A stretch of DNA of 64,000 nt from Runella salmonicolor (GTDB lineage Bacteria > Bacteroidota > Bacteroidia > Cytophagales > Spirosomataceae), in the NCBI RefSeq assembly GCF_024158025.1, contig NZ_JAMZEL010000003.1:434001-498000 (forward strand), written 5' to 3'. This document shows positions 8,775-17,365 of the stretch, piece after piece (within the stretch, counting starts at the first letter, position 1; each line of letters starts with the position of its first letter). The position numbers and the translations under genes are program-made. The notes under the pieces are model-generated. The model was given only the letters and a program-made list of their open reading frames with translations, did not search any database and was not told the DNA's origin.

Positions 8775-9194
8775 ATGTTTGATTTTTTTAAACCAAATTC
8801 AAAAGTTGCCTACACGGATTGGGGTGTTTTGGTGTTGAGGGTGTGTGTTCCGTTGTTGCTGCTTACGCACGGATACGACAAGTTGTTGAGTTTATTGAAC
8901 GGTGCCGATGGTTTTCCCGACCCGCTGCACGTAGGTGCGCAGGTTTCGCACGCCTTGGCGGTAGTGGGCGAAGTGATTGCCCCGATTTTGGTCATACTTG
9001 GGCTATGGACTCGGGTGGCCTGTTTGATTGAAATTATTCATTTTATGGTAGTGGCCTTTATGATGCACGCCGGCGAGCCGCTGAGTGAGAAAGAACACGC
9101 GCTTCTGTTTCTGATTCCTTACACAACGATTTTGTTGATTGGCCCAGGAAAATATTCGCTGGATAAATCTTTCTACCAAAAAAGAAGATTCTGA
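8775..9194 (+). CDS. DoxX family membrane protein
   Basis: Small inner-membrane protein of the DoxX family. Members are linked to quinone or thiol redox functions, but the exact role is uncertain. The 139-residue protein has four predicted helices. The first carries LRVCVPLLLLTHGYDKLL, followed by VVGEVIAPILVILGLWTRVA and HALLFLIPYTTILLIGPGKYSLD, which matches the usual DoxX pattern ending in a GPGKYSLD-like turn. It follows GH95 by 72 nt and is terminated by a strong hairpin shared with folP. Confidence 0.85.
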   Translation: MFDFFKPNSKVAYTDWGVLVLRVCVPLLLLTHGYDKLLSLLNGADGFPDPLHVGAQVSHALAVVGEVIAPILVILGLWTRVACLIEIIHFMVVAFMMHAGEPLSEKEHALLFLIPYTTILLIGPGKYSLDKSFYQKRRF

Positions 9195-9208
9195 CGTGAT
9201 TACTTACT

Positions 9209-9239
9209 GACTTTCCAAGTTTTTTAAACTTGGAAAGTC
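9209..9239. terminator. Bidirectional hairpin terminator between doxX-like gene and folP
   Basis: Perfect 14-bp arms at 9209-9222 and 9226-9239 with a 3-nt loop lie between two convergent stop codons. The arm sequence ends in a T-run on either strand, but no long U-tract follows the stem. It could instead be a repeat-type palindrome. Confidence 0.65.
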
Positions 9240-9247
9240 TTACTATT

Positions 9248-10084
9248 TTAATAGTCGTGTCGTAGCAAACCCACCAATTTTACTGCTTCAACCGCTTCTC
9301 TTACATCGTGTACCCGTAAAATACTTGCGCCGTTGAGCAGCGCCACGGTGTTCAAAACGGTTGTTCCGTTGAGCGATTGGTCGGGCGTAATATTAAGTTT
9401 TCGCCAAATCATAGACTTGCGAGAAACCCCCGCCAGAATGGGCACATTGAGCGCTTGGAATGATTTTAGCTCGTTCAATAACACGTAGTTTTGGTCGGCG
9501 TTTTTGGCAAATCCAAACCCCATATCGGCCACAATATCTTTGACCCCCAACTGTTGAAGTTGATAAATTTTAGCTTGTAATTCCCGCAAGACATCCGTCA
9601 CCAAATCCTCGTATTGATTGAGGTCTTTCATGGTTTGGGGCGTGCCGCGACTGTGCATCAGGATGTACGGAACGTTGAGGGCTGCCACCGTTTCAAACAT
9701 CTGTGGGTCAAGGTTTCCACCCGCAATGTCGTTGATGATATGCGCCCCCGCATCTACCGCCTGCCGCGCTACCGACGCCCGAAAGGTATCAATGGAGAGG
9801 ATGGCATCGGGGAAATTTTTGCAAAGCATTGCTACCACGGGCAAAATGCGTTTACGTTCTTCTTCCTCACTGACTGCGTCGGCGCCAGGCCGAGTGGAGT
9901 GTCCACCCAAATCTAGTATGGAAGCCCCTTCTGAAAGCATACGTTCCGCCTTCTTGTAAGCTTCGTCGAGTTGATTAACTCGGCTTTCTGAATAAAATGA
10001 ATCAGGGGTAATATTCATGATTCCCATGACTTGCGGCGTTGACAAGTCCAGTAATTTACCACCGATGTTCAGCGTTTTTTTCAT
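9248..10084 (-). CDS. folP: Dihydropteroate synthase
   Basis: Cytosolic folate-pathway enzyme that joins 6-hydroxymethyl-7,8-dihydropterin pyrophosphate to p-aminobenzoate; it is the target of sulfonamides. The 278-residue TIM-barrel protein shows all conserved loops: GIMNITPDSFYSESR, DLGGHSTRPGAD, SIDTFRASVARQAV, INDIAGG, LMHSRGTP, DMGFGFAKN, GVSRKSMI and the final LRVHDV. It is transcribed divergently from the DUF1599 gene. folP next to DUF1599 is a familiar arrangement in Bacteroidota. Confidence 0.97.
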   Translation of the reverse strand: MKKTLNIGGKLLDLSTPQVMGIMNITPDSFYSESRVNQLDEAYKKAERMLSEGASILDLGGHSTRPGADAVSEEEERKRILPVVAMLCKNFPDAILSIDTFRASVARQAVDAGAHIINDIAGGNLDPQMFETVAALNVPYILMHSRGTPQTMKDLNQYEDLVTDVLRELQAKIYQLQQLGVKDIVADMGFGFAKNADQNYVLLNELKSFQALNVPILAGVSRKSMIWRKLNITPDQSLNGTTVLNTVALLNGASILRVHDVREAVEAVKLVGLLRHDY

Positions 10085-10201
10085 AATTTAGCGGCGAAAA
10101 AGTCACGAATTGTCATTTGTAGTCCACGCAAAGTCATAAAATTGATTAAAAACAATAAATGACAGATACGCCACACTTGACCTTTTTTTGACGTGAATCT
10201 A

Positions 10202-10759
10202 ATGACTATGAATGACCAAAGTAAAACCGAGCGCGAATATCGGAGTGTAATGACTCGTTGCAAAGATATTTTCACTAAAAAAAACCAAGACTACGGCCCT
10301 TCTTGGCGAATTTTGCGATTGCCGTCCATTACAGACCAAATTTTTATCAAAGCGCAACGTATACGGACGTTGCAGGAAAATGGCTTTTCGAAAGTAGACG
10401 AAGGGGAAGTGCCCGAGTTTATCGGCATCATCAATTATTGCGTTATGGCCCTGATTCAGATTCAGTTAGGAGATAACAAAAGGACGGATTTTACGGCGGC
10501 TGAACTGACTGAATTGTACGACGCCCAGATGAATGAGGTCTATGAATTGCTGTTTAACAAAAATCATGATTACGGCGAAGCTTGGCGCGATATGCGCGTG
10601 AGTAGCATGACCGATATTGTTTTGATGAAACTATTCAGAATCAAGCAGATAGAAGACAATGAAGGCGTAACCATCATCTCTGAAGGTGTTAAGTCAGGGT
10701 ATCAGGATATTATCAATTATTCGGTTTTTTGCCTGATAAAACTAGGCTTGGCGGTTTAA
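10202..10759 (+). CDS. DUF1599 domain-containing protein
   Basis: Function unknown; the family is found mainly in Bacteroidota. The 185-residue protein is made of two copies of one module. KNQDYGPSWRILRLPSITDQIFIKAQRI in the first half is echoed by KNHDYGEAWRDMRVSSMTDIVLMKLFRI in the second, each followed by an IINYCV/IINYSVFCLI helix. The conserved acidic and basic residues look like a nucleotide-binding site, but that is inference. The start could be GTG 10193, ATG 10202 or ATG 10208. It opens a plus-strand run that includes a MauE-type protein and aroK. Confidence 0.85.
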   Translation: MTMNDQSKTEREYRSVMTRCKDIFTKKNQDYGPSWRILRLPSITDQIFIKAQRIRTLQENGFSKVDEGEVPEFIGIINYCVMALIQIQLGDNKRTDFTAAELTELYDAQMNEVYELLFNKNHDYGEAWRDMRVSSMTDIVLMKLFRIKQIEDNEGVTIISEGVKSGYQDIINYSVFCLIKLGLAV

Positions 10760-10825
10760 GACTAAATAGGATTCTTTTCTGGCCTGATTTTTGAAATTTG
10801 TGCAACTCAACAAAAGGAGCCTTTT

Positions 10826-11017
10826 ATGAAGCGTAAAATAACCATCTATAAAAATCTGAACGAACCTTATGAGGCGATGCTTCAACGGGGGCTACAGGAA
10901 ACACCTGATGAGTGCTTTGTGCGTTTCTTTGAAGAAAGAGCCAAATTCAGGGCATTTATGGGGATAAAAAAATCGCTCAAAAGGGAAATTATTATTCGCA
11001 AAGTTTCATGGATTTAG
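10826..11017 (+). CDS. Small hypothetical protein beside a decayed partner gene
   Basis: Not confidently recognised. The 63-residue basic protein opens with MKRKITIYKNLNEP and ends in a RKVSWI tail. I recall similar small proteins encoded just upstream of MNT-type nucleotidyltransferase genes in Bacteroidota, where the two overlap, but this is from memory only. A GGAG ribosome-binding site lies 9 nt before the ATG. Its stop codon overlaps an ATG at 11008, which starts a short broken frame, so it may be the survivor of a two-gene toxin-antitoxin-like unit. Confidence 0.5.
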   Translation: MKRKITIYKNLNEPYEAMLQRGLQETPDECFVRFFEERAKFRAFMGIKKSLKREIIIRKVSWI

Positions 11018-11141
11018 AAAACAATGAATTTTTGTTGTTCACAGCATAGTGATAGCCCAAAGACCTCAGGATTTGAGAGATGTGATTATGATTGATGATT
11101 TTATAAAATTTCAAAAGATAAATAACGAACCCACTAATTAA
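11008..11141 (+). pseudogene. Possible internally deleted nucleotidyltransferase-like gene
   Basis: An ATG overlapping the end of the preceding gene begins MDLENNEFLLFTA and then hits a stop at 11047. Directly after it, another frame (from about 11046) reads AQRPQDLRDVIMIDDFIKFQKI and ends with a TAA at 11139. The first piece resembles the N-terminus of MNT-type nucleotidyltransferases and the second their C-terminal KDLxDI helix. The middle is missing, which suggests a large internal deletion. The fragments are short, so this is a tentative call. Confidence 0.35.
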
Positions 11142-12229
11142 TGAAAATAGTAGCCCACATTGTTCGCTTCCTGGTTGGGGGCATTTTTATTTTTTCGGGA
11201 TTGGTCAAACTCAATGACCCCGTTGGTACGCAAATCAAACTGGAAGAATATTTTGAAGTTTTTGCCGCCGATTTTCCAGCAATGCACGATTTTTGGATGT
11301 CGTTGGTGCCTTATGCATTGTATTTTTCGGTGTTGATGTGCGCCGCTGAGGTGATTTTGGGCGTGGCGCTTCTCGTCTCGTGGCGGCTCAAAGTGGTCAA
11401 TTGGATTCTCTTAGCGCTGATTATTTTCTTTACGTTTTTGACGTTCTATTCCGCTTATTACAACAAAGTGACCGATTGCGGCTGTTTCGGCGATTTCCTT
11501 AAACTCAAGCCTTGGACTTCTTTTACCAAAGACGTTATCCTGTTGGTGCTGATTTTGTTCCTCATTTGGCAACGCAAAGCCTTCCGAAATCTTTTGACGG
11601 GCTCGTTGGTGGGCTTTTCGGCTATTTTTTCGCTGGCGTTGGCCATTTATGCCATTCGCTACTTGCCACCCTTTGATTTTTTGCCCTACAAAATCGGTAA
11701 CAACATTCCGCAATTGATGCAGCCTTCGGAGCCGTTGCGCTACAAATACATCATGGAAAAAGACGGTAAATCCGAAGAGTTTGAGAAATTTCCGACCGAT
11801 ACCACCTATAAATACAAGGAAATGGTGCTTATCAACGAAAACGCCAAGCCCAAGATTACGGATTATAAAGTGTGGAACAATGAGGGCGATTTTACGCAAG
11901 AAACCTTCAAAGGGAAAAAGCTCATCATCATCATTAAAAACGGCCCCGACCTCAACGGCGCTAGTTTGGCAAAGATTCGTTCGCTGGTGAATTCATTGAA
12001 AGGTAGCGACATTGAATCATTGATTTTAACCTCCAACAGCGATGCCGAAATTCAGGAAATCCGTAAAGCCTACGCGCTGGATGTTCCTTATTTCTTTGCC
12101 GATGGCACCGTATTAAAAACCATTTCGCGCTCCAATCCGGGTGTGTGGCTGCTCGACAATGGTACCGTTAAAGGGAAATGGCACTATAATAAAACACCTG
12201 ATAAAGAAGGGGTTGTAAGTAAATTGTAA
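11141..12229 (+). CDS. BT_3596-like DoxX/MauE family membrane protein with C-terminal thioredoxin-like domain
   Basis: Predicted inner-membrane protein of 362 residues. The N-terminal half has four to five helices in the DoxX/MauE pattern (FLVGGIFIFSGLVKLNDPVG, YSAYYNKVTDCGCFGDFLKL). The CGCFG motif is characteristic of MauE-like proteins linked to disulfide or redox chemistry. After a soluble stretch near residue 200, the last 110 residues resemble a thioredoxin-like fold (KGKKLIIIIKNG, PGVWLLDNGTVKGKW) but have no CxxC pair. The ATG overlaps a TAA at 11139. In Bacteroides a homologous gene sits near DUF1599 and tpiA. Here aroK follows. Confidence 0.82.
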   Translation: MKIVAHIVRFLVGGIFIFSGLVKLNDPVGTQIKLEEYFEVFAADFPAMHDFWMSLVPYALYFSVLMCAAEVILGVALLVSWRLKVVNWILLALIIFFTFLTFYSAYYNKVTDCGCFGDFLKLKPWTSFTKDVILLVLILFLIWQRKAFRNLLTGSLVGFSAIFSLALAIYAIRYLPPFDFLPYKIGNNIPQLMQPSEPLRYKYIMEKDGKSEEFEKFPTDTTYKYKEMVLINENAKPKITDYKVWNNEGDFTQETFKGKKLIIIIKNGPDLNGASLAKIRSLVNSLKGSDIESLILTSNSDAEIQEIRKAYALDVPYFFADGTVLKTISRSNPGVWLLDNGTVKGKWHYNKTPDKEGVVSKL

Positions 12230-12233
12230 AAAA

Positions 12234-12287
12234 AGTAGCGGGGTGTCAGGTGCGGCAAATTTTTCTGCCGCCAGACTCCCCGCTACT
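12234..12287. repeat. Palindromic repeat between MauE-like gene and aroK
   Basis: The arms 12234-12257 and 12266-12287 match at about 20 positions with small bulges. The cores are AGTAGCGGGG and CCCCGCTACT, and the loop is about 8 nt. It starts 5 nt after the upstream stop and ends 8 nt before the aroK ATG. There is no T-tract, so it is not a typical intrinsic terminator. It may be a repeated extragenic palindrome or an RNA processing/attenuation site. Confidence 0.65.
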
Positions 12288-12294
12288 CACTTCT

Positions 12295-12810
12295 ATGAAA
12301 AACATATTCTTAGTAGGCCTTCCTTCGTCGGGAAAAACGACGCTTGGCAAACAATTGGCCCGTCATATTCGGTATCGTTTTGTAGATACGGATGTGCTCA
12401 TTGTCAAAGAAGAAGGCATGAGCATCAATGATATTTTTGCCCAAAAAGGGGAGCCCTATTTCCGCGAAGCCGAAGCCCGCATTCTGCGGGCCATTCGCCC
12501 CGATTCCAAATTGATTGTGGCAACGGGCGGTGGAATCCCTTACTTTCATGACAATATGGCGTACATCAAAGCAAACGGAATTAGTGTGTTTCTGGATGTG
12601 TCGCCCGAAGAAATTGTGGCGCGTATTCAACGGCACGCATCCAACGACCGGCCCACGTATCGTAAACAGGATACGCAACTTTTACAGAATCTTCAACAAA
12701 AATACCACGACCGCCTGCCGTTTTATTCGCAGGCCGATTTTACGTTGAAGGGAGAAAATCTTCAAATCAAACAACTGCTCGACGTTTTACAAGAAGTAGT
12801 AACTGAGTAA
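12295..12810 (+). CDS. aroK: Shikimate kinase
   Basis: Cytosolic enzyme that phosphorylates shikimate at O3 with ATP in the aromatic amino acid pathway. The 171-residue protein has the P-loop GLPSSGKTT at residues 8-16, the substrate-binding DTD (residues 32-34), a second binding motif ATGGG, and the lid region with RPTYRK. The start at 12295 directly follows a palindromic repeat, and a GTG at 12250 inside that repeat is not plausible. Confidence 0.95.
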   Translation: MKNIFLVGLPSSGKTTLGKQLARHIRYRFVDTDVLIVKEEGMSINDIFAQKGEPYFREAEARILRAIRPDSKLIVATGGGIPYFHDNMAYIKANGISVFLDVSPEEIVARIQRHASNDRPTYRKQDTQLLQNLQQKYHDRLPFYSQADFTLKGENLQIKQLLDVLQEVVTE

Positions 12811-12896
12811 TCATGGCCATTGACCATTATTTGTATATTCTTTTAAAGGGTCGTTTCTTTGCGTTACTAACTACACTAAACTCTTTTTAAACCCGA

Positions 12897-13541
12897 ATGA
12901 ATTACGAGAGAATTTACGAGTACCGCTTCAAGCAAGTAGCTCACGAAAAGAAAAAAGTGATATGGACCATTATCGCTGACTATTTTTATCATAAACTTGG
13001 AAAGCCACAACGTATTTTGGACTCGGCGGGTGGAATGTGTGAGTTTATCAACGCGGTTCCTGCTCCCGAAAAATGGACAGTAGACATTGTTGATGCCATT
13101 AAAAATTATGCGGCTCCCGAGGTAAATCTTATCATTGGCGATATTTTGAAAGTGGATTTGCCCGAAAATTATTTTGATGCGGTATTTATTTCAAATTTTC
13201 TTGAACACCTACATTCGCAGGAAGAGGTGGCTTTTTTTCTGGAAAGAATGTATAAATCGCTCAAACCCGGGGGGAAAATTGGTATCATAGGGCCAAATTT
13301 TAAGTATTGTTATAAGCAATATTTTGATTTTGCCGATCATACAGTCGTTCTTTCAGAATTGGGAGTGGAAGAGCATTTGTACGGAGCAGGATTCAAAATC
13401 AGTGAATCACACGCCCGATTTTTACCTTTGTCGTTTAGGGGAGGCTTACCTGTCCATCCATTGCTTGTAAAACTCTACCTGTCGTTGCCCTTCACGTGGT
13501 GGGTTTTAGGAAAACAATTTTTGATAGTGGGCGAGAAATAA
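12897..13541 (+). CDS. Class I SAM-dependent methyltransferase
   Basis: Predicted cytosolic methyltransferase with unknown substrate, 214 residues. Motif I is RILDSAGGMCEFI, a variant of the usual DxGxG loop. An acidic residue follows (TVDIVDA), then GDILKVDLPENYFDAVFISNFLEHL as motifs III-IV of the Methyltransf_11 type, and LKPGGKIGIIGPNF as motif V-VI. It lies 7 nt upstream of two large membrane proteins of glycosyltransferase-C type, which suggests a role in lipid-linked saccharide or polar lipid modification. That link rests on context only. Confidence 0.8.
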   Translation: MNYERIYEYRFKQVAHEKKKVIWTIIADYFYHKLGKPQRILDSAGGMCEFINAVPAPEKWTVDIVDAIKNYAAPEVNLIIGDILKVDLPENYFDAVFISNFLEHLHSQEEVAFFLERMYKSLKPGGKIGIIGPNFKYCYKQYFDFADHTVVLSELGVEEHLYGAGFKISESHARFLPLSFRGGLPVHPLLVKLYLSLPFTWWVLGKQFLIVGEK

Positions 13542-13548
13542 AGGTGAT

Positions 13549-14799
13549 ATGTCAACACTTACGGTATTTTATATAAAGCTTGTATTGATTGCGTTTTCGT
13601 CGGTAGCCATTTGGTTGGGTGCTCGTTCGGATTCTTTTTGGCAACAAATTCACGAAAAGCGGCAAGAAAACCGTCTGCTCGGCTTTGGACTCATTTTGTT
13701 CAGATTGTTGCCCTTCATTTTGGTGTATGTAGTAATGAATTATTCACCGCGCGGCGATGTGCCTTTTTTCTGGGGCAAAGCCACCGTGGCGTATCAAGGT
13801 GGCTTGGTTTATCGAGATTTTGCTTCTTACCACGCCCCGCTGTTTTCGTACATCATAACCCTGCCTATTTTGCTTTGGTACACCCCAAAAGCCATTGTAT
13901 TGTTGATGGTGGTGATCGAAGCTGCCATTATTTGGGGTACTTATCGTACATATACATCTTTGAAAACCAATGCATTTAAGTTAATAATGCTGTACGTGAT
14001 GCTCTCTGCACCAGCGGTGATGGTATTGTTGGGTGGACAGGAAGATATTTGGCTGTGGGGTATTGCGGTTTGGATGTTGTACTACTTTTTACAGACCAAA
14101 GACGACGGATTAGGCCTTGGACTTCGCTTTTCGGCGGGATTGATTGTTATTAAAGCCACCGCAGGCTTTTGGTTATTTCCGCTGTGGTTTTTGCTAAAAA
14201 AACGCTGGTCTTTCCTATTGGGGATGATTTTGGTCGGTGTTCCATCGTTGGTTATTTTGTATTTTTTGATGGAGATGGATTTTTTGATGCCCCTGCAAAT
14301 GACCACCAACTTGTTGACTCCCAACCTATTTACGGTAGTGAGGCCACTCATCACCGCGCTGCTAGGACACGCGCCCGACCTGCCCACTTTTAGTTGGATT
14401 GGTATGGTGATTACGCTTTCTTCGGCGGTTTGGATGTTGTATTTTGCCCGACATAAATCATTGACGCTCACTTTGCCTTTGGCGTTTTTAGCGACCTACA
14501 TTGCCATGACTATTTTCCAACTCAGTTCGCCGGGCTATTATGTATTTACGTACATGCTGCCTTTGGTGATGGAGTTGGTAGATTGGAAAAAAAGCCGTGA
14601 TGTAGCCATTTTGCTGATTTTCAACGCACTGCTTGTAGTGCAGCCTTTCCTCTTTACGCATTTGAATAGCCCTACCTACGACGATATTACTGTATTAGGC
14701 GAGCCTTTATTTCTGTTGGAATATACTTTACAGCTCCTCAACGTGGCCTGTTATGGGTGGTATTTTCTAAAAGTGTATCAAAAGGCACGCTTCGCTTGA
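13549..14799 (+). CDS. Polytopic membrane protein, GT-C/GT87-like, tandem copy 1
   Basis: Integral membrane protein of 416 residues with about ten predicted helices. After the first helix come RLLPFILVYVVMNYSPRGDVPFFW and a large external loop with YRDFASYHAPLFSYI. An acidic residue early in the first external loop fits GT-C glycosyltransferases that use polyprenyl-phosphate sugars, such as GT87 or DUF2029, but I cannot confirm the family. The GGQEDIWLWG motif is shared with the next gene, which is the same length. It follows the methyltransferase by 7 nt with an AAGGTG-like ribosome-binding site. Confidence 0.62.
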   Translation: MSTLTVFYIKLVLIAFSSVAIWLGARSDSFWQQIHEKRQENRLLGFGLILFRLLPFILVYVVMNYSPRGDVPFFWGKATVAYQGGLVYRDFASYHAPLFSYIITLPILLWYTPKAIVLLMVVIEAAIIWGTYRTYTSLKTNAFKLIMLYVMLSAPAVMVLLGGQEDIWLWGIAVWMLYYFLQTKDDGLGLGLRFSAGLIVIKATAGFWLFPLWFLLKKRWSFLLGMILVGVPSLVILYFLMEMDFLMPLQMTTNLLTPNLFTVVRPLITALLGHAPDLPTFSWIGMVITLSSAVWMLYFARHKSLTLTLPLAFLATYIAMTIFQLSSPGYYVFTYMLPLVMELVDWKKSRDVAILLIFNALLVVQPFLFTHLNSPTYDDITVLGEPLFLLEYTLQLLNVACYGWYFLKVYQKARFA

Positions 14800-14863
14800 G
14801 TAGGGTGATGTGAGTTTTTTGACCTAACCATCGATTTTAAACTGTAAATCAAATATTTAATTA

Positions 14864-16114
14864 ATGCTCGTTATTGTTGCAAAAACCATTGTATCGCTGA
14901 TTTGTATAAGTCTGGTGGGTATTTTACTTGTCTATCGGACCGCAATAGAACAGTGGATTGCGCGTCAGAATGAGCGGTTATTGCTCGGTGGCGTTTGGGT
15001 GGCTACTCGGCTTGTGCCCTTTATCGTCATCTTTGTTATCGTTGGTTTTACGCCATTTTCAGACCTTGACGGTTTTTATAATCAGGCCCGTGAAGCGGTA
15101 CAACTCAAAATGGTTTACCGCGATTTTTATTGCATGTATTCACCCTTCTTTCCGTACGTAAACGCGTTGGCATTGGGGTTTTGGATGGATAAAAAAGCCA
15201 TTATCTTCATCATGATTCTTATCGAAGGTGGCGCATTGTGGGCTACCAATCGATATTTTCAAGCACTGTTGCCAAGTAGCGAACGAATATTCAAAAGCCT
15301 GATTTACTTGTTGTTGCCTGGGTCGCTGGTGTTCTGTGTGTTTGGTGGGCAAGAAGATGAGTGGATGTGGTTTTTGCTAATAAGTGCTTATTTGGTGTGG
15401 CAACGTACCAAGCGAGTGGAATGGTTTGGGGTAGGGCTGGTGGTTGGTTTTATGTTTACCAAAGCCGTTTTTATATTGGTGGGGCCTGCATTGTTGTTCT
15501 TGGTTCCAAAGCCCGTCAAATGGATTGGTGCGGCGGCGACGGCGGGAATTGTATGCTTAGGGGCGTTGTATTATTTTACCGAATTTCTGTGGTTGGAGCA
15601 GCCTTTGCACGAAGCCGCCACCCTTCGCGCGCCCAATTGGCTTTCAGTGCTAAATCCGCTTACGTTTGGGGTGCTTCAAGCTGGGGCCAAAGGTTGGAAT
15701 TGGTTAGGATTGCTGACTACAGTGGGTGTGGGTGTAGGTTTGGCGTATCGTCTACAAAAAGTGGATTTCGTTCGGGCTTTTTCGGCGGTCTTTGTAGTAG
15801 TGTACGGCACCATGATGGTTGTGCAGCAAAGTGCTTACAGCAGCTATATATTCATATTTCTGTTGCCACTTACGTTTGTCTGGGTTGATTTTAGTAATCG
15901 AAAAGAAACGGTTATGTTTCTACTATTCAACGTATTATCGGTCATTCACCCTTCTTTGTGGTGGCGACTCAAAAGCCCTTACTACTCTTCTCCCGCCGCT
16001 ATTTTTGCCCAGCCAATGTATATTCTGGACTATATCCTGCAAGTTGGTGTTGTGATTTGCACAATCTACTTTTTACGAATGGTTTGGAAAAAATCCCTTC
16101 TTCTGGCCCAATAA
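14864..16114 (+). CDS. Polytopic membrane protein, GT-C/GT87-like, tandem copy 2
   Basis: Paralogue of the preceding gene, also exactly 416 residues, with aligned landmarks. RLVPFIVIFVIVGFTPFSDLDGFY replaces the first-loop acidic motif, YRDFYCMYSPFFPYV matches the SYHAPLFSY stretch, and VFGGQEDEWMWF corresponds to GGQEDIWLWG. Sequence identity is moderate, so the duplication is old and the substrates may differ. Its 3' end forms one arm of a hairpin that also terminates dapF from the other side. Confidence 0.62.
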   Translation: MLVIVAKTIVSLICISLVGILLVYRTAIEQWIARQNERLLLGGVWVATRLVPFIVIFVIVGFTPFSDLDGFYNQAREAVQLKMVYRDFYCMYSPFFPYVNALALGFWMDKKAIIFIMILIEGGALWATNRYFQALLPSSERIFKSLIYLLLPGSLVFCVFGGQEDEWMWFLLISAYLVWQRTKRVEWFGVGLVVGFMFTKAVFILVGPALLFLVPKPVKWIGAAATAGIVCLGALYYFTEFLWLEQPLHEAATLRAPNWLSVLNPLTFGVLQAGAKGWNWLGLLTTVGVGVGLAYRLQKVDFVRAFSAVFVVVYGTMMVVQQSAYSSYIFIFLLPLTFVWVDFSNRKETVMFLLFNVLSVIHPSLWWRLKSPYYSSPAAIFAQPMYILDYILQVGVVICTIYFLRMVWKKSLLLAQ

Positions 16115-16135
16115 TTCTGACTCAGAAGAAGGGAT
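16093..16135 (-). terminator. Intrinsic terminator of dapF, overlapping the end of the opposite gene
   Basis: The perfect 13-bp arms at 16093-16105 and 16123-16135 are separated by 17 nt. Read on the minus strand, the stem is followed by six T's, a classic Rho-independent terminator for dapF. In the plus direction it lacks a T-tract but may still act on the convergent membrane-protein gene, whose last codons lie in the left arm. Confidence 0.75.
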
Positions 16136-16140
16136 AAGGC

Positions 16141-16929
16141 CTATAAATCGTCTACTTTGAACACGCCTTCGAACACTTTGATGGCGGGACCAATGAGGTA
16201 AATATTGTCAAATTTTCCAGGGGCTTGGGCCACGAAAGACACCCGCAGGTTGCCGCCCCGGGTCTTGACGTTGATGGGTGATTCCATCTGCAAGCGGTCA
16301 TGCGCCGACAGCGCGCAGGCCGTCACGCCGGTGCCGCAGGAGTAGGTTTCGTCTTCGACGCCGCGCTCGTAAGTGCGAACGTATAGTGAATCCTCGTTGA
16401 GTACTTCCACAAAATTGACGTTGGTGCCGCCAAGAGGACCATACACATCGCCGTATCGGATTTTTTTGCCTTCATTGAAGACTTCGGCGGCTTCGATATC
16501 TTCTACGTAGGTTACCAAGTGCGGTGAGCCAGTGTTCATAAAATCATCGTTGCCGTCGTGTTGAATACCCGATACATCAATCATGTTGAGGAATATTTCG
16601 TCTTCACAGGCCACGGCTTTGTGCTCACCGTCTACCGCAATAAACGTGGTGTTTTCCTCAAACAGACCTAAATCCTGCGCAAACCGAACGGTGCAGCGGC
16701 CGCCGTTGCCGCACATGCTACCTTCGCCGCCGTCGGCGTTGAAATACACCATCCGAAAATCATAGTTTTCGGCATTTCGCAATAAGATAAGTCCATCGGC
16801 TCCGATGCCAAAACGGCGGTGGCACAAAAAAGCAATCAGGTTTTTATCAACTGGAAACTGTTCGGCGCGGTCATCAATCATGATGAAGTCATTGCCGGTG
16901 CCTTGGTATTTTGAAAATGAAATCTTCAT
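16141..16929 (-). CDS. dapF: Diaminopimelate epimerase
   Basis: Cofactor-independent epimerase that converts LL- to meso-diaminopimelate for lysine and peptidoglycan synthesis. The 262-residue protein begins MKISFSKYQGTGNDFIMID. The two catalytic cysteines are in GSMCGNGGRC and YSCGTGVTAC, and the substrate-binding GSPHLV is present. The ATG at 16929 gives the normal start. A longer frame to 17073 runs into the rplS terminator region and has no family similarity. Confidence 0.96.
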   Translation of the reverse strand: MKISFSKYQGTGNDFIMIDDRAEQFPVDKNLIAFLCHRRFGIGADGLILLRNAENYDFRMVYFNADGGEGSMCGNGGRCTVRFAQDLGLFEENTTFIAVDGEHKAVACEDEIFLNMIDVSGIQHDGNDDFMNTGSPHLVTYVEDIEAAEVFNEGKKIRYGDVYGPLGGTNVNFVEVLNEDSLYVRTYERGVEDETYSCGTGVTACALSAHDRLQMESPINVKTRGGNLRVSFVAQAPGKFDNIYLIGPAIKVFEGVFKVDDL

Positions 16930-17008
16930 TGTTGGTTTTGGGATTAAATTAGGTACAAAAAAAGCCGCCTCTAAAGACAGCTTTTTATGACCACTCTGTG
17001 AAAGGAAA

Positions 17009-17365
17009 TTATTTCTTCTCCTTAACACGAGCGGCTTTGCCTTGCTTACCACGAAGATAGAACAAACGTGCACGACGTACTTTACCGCGACGAATTACTT
17101 CGATTTTGTCGATACTTGGCGACAAAATAGGAATGATACGCTCAACACCTACACCGTTTGAAATTTTACGAACTGTAAACGTTTCGCCGTTTCCGCCGTT
17201 GTTACGACGTTGGATAACGGTTCCGGTAAATACCTGAATACGTTCTTTGGCACCTTCAATAATTTTAAGGTGAACGCTGATAGTATCTCCCGCACCGAAT
17301 GCAGGATGGCTGTCGCGTCTTCCAGCGAATTCAGCATCTACCAGTTTGATTAACTCATTAGTCAT
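17009..17365 (-). CDS. rplS: 50S ribosomal protein L19
   Basis: Large-subunit ribosomal protein at the 30S-50S interface, 118 residues, starting MTNELIKLVDAEF. It carries the typical FGAGDTISVHLKIIEG, FTGTVIQRRN and RVERIIPILSP-type segments (here GVGVERIIPILSP), then VRRARLFYLRGKQGKAARVKE. An in-frame ATG at 17416 would add 17 residues unusual for L19, so the shorter start is chosen. rimM and trmD, its common partners elsewhere, are not adjacent. Confidence 0.96.
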   Translation of the reverse strand: MTNELIKLVDAEFAGRRDSHPAFGAGDTISVHLKIIEGAKERIQVFTGTVIQRRNNGGNGETFTVRKISNGVGVERIIPILSPSIDKIEVIRRGKVRRARLFYLRGKQGKAARVKEKK

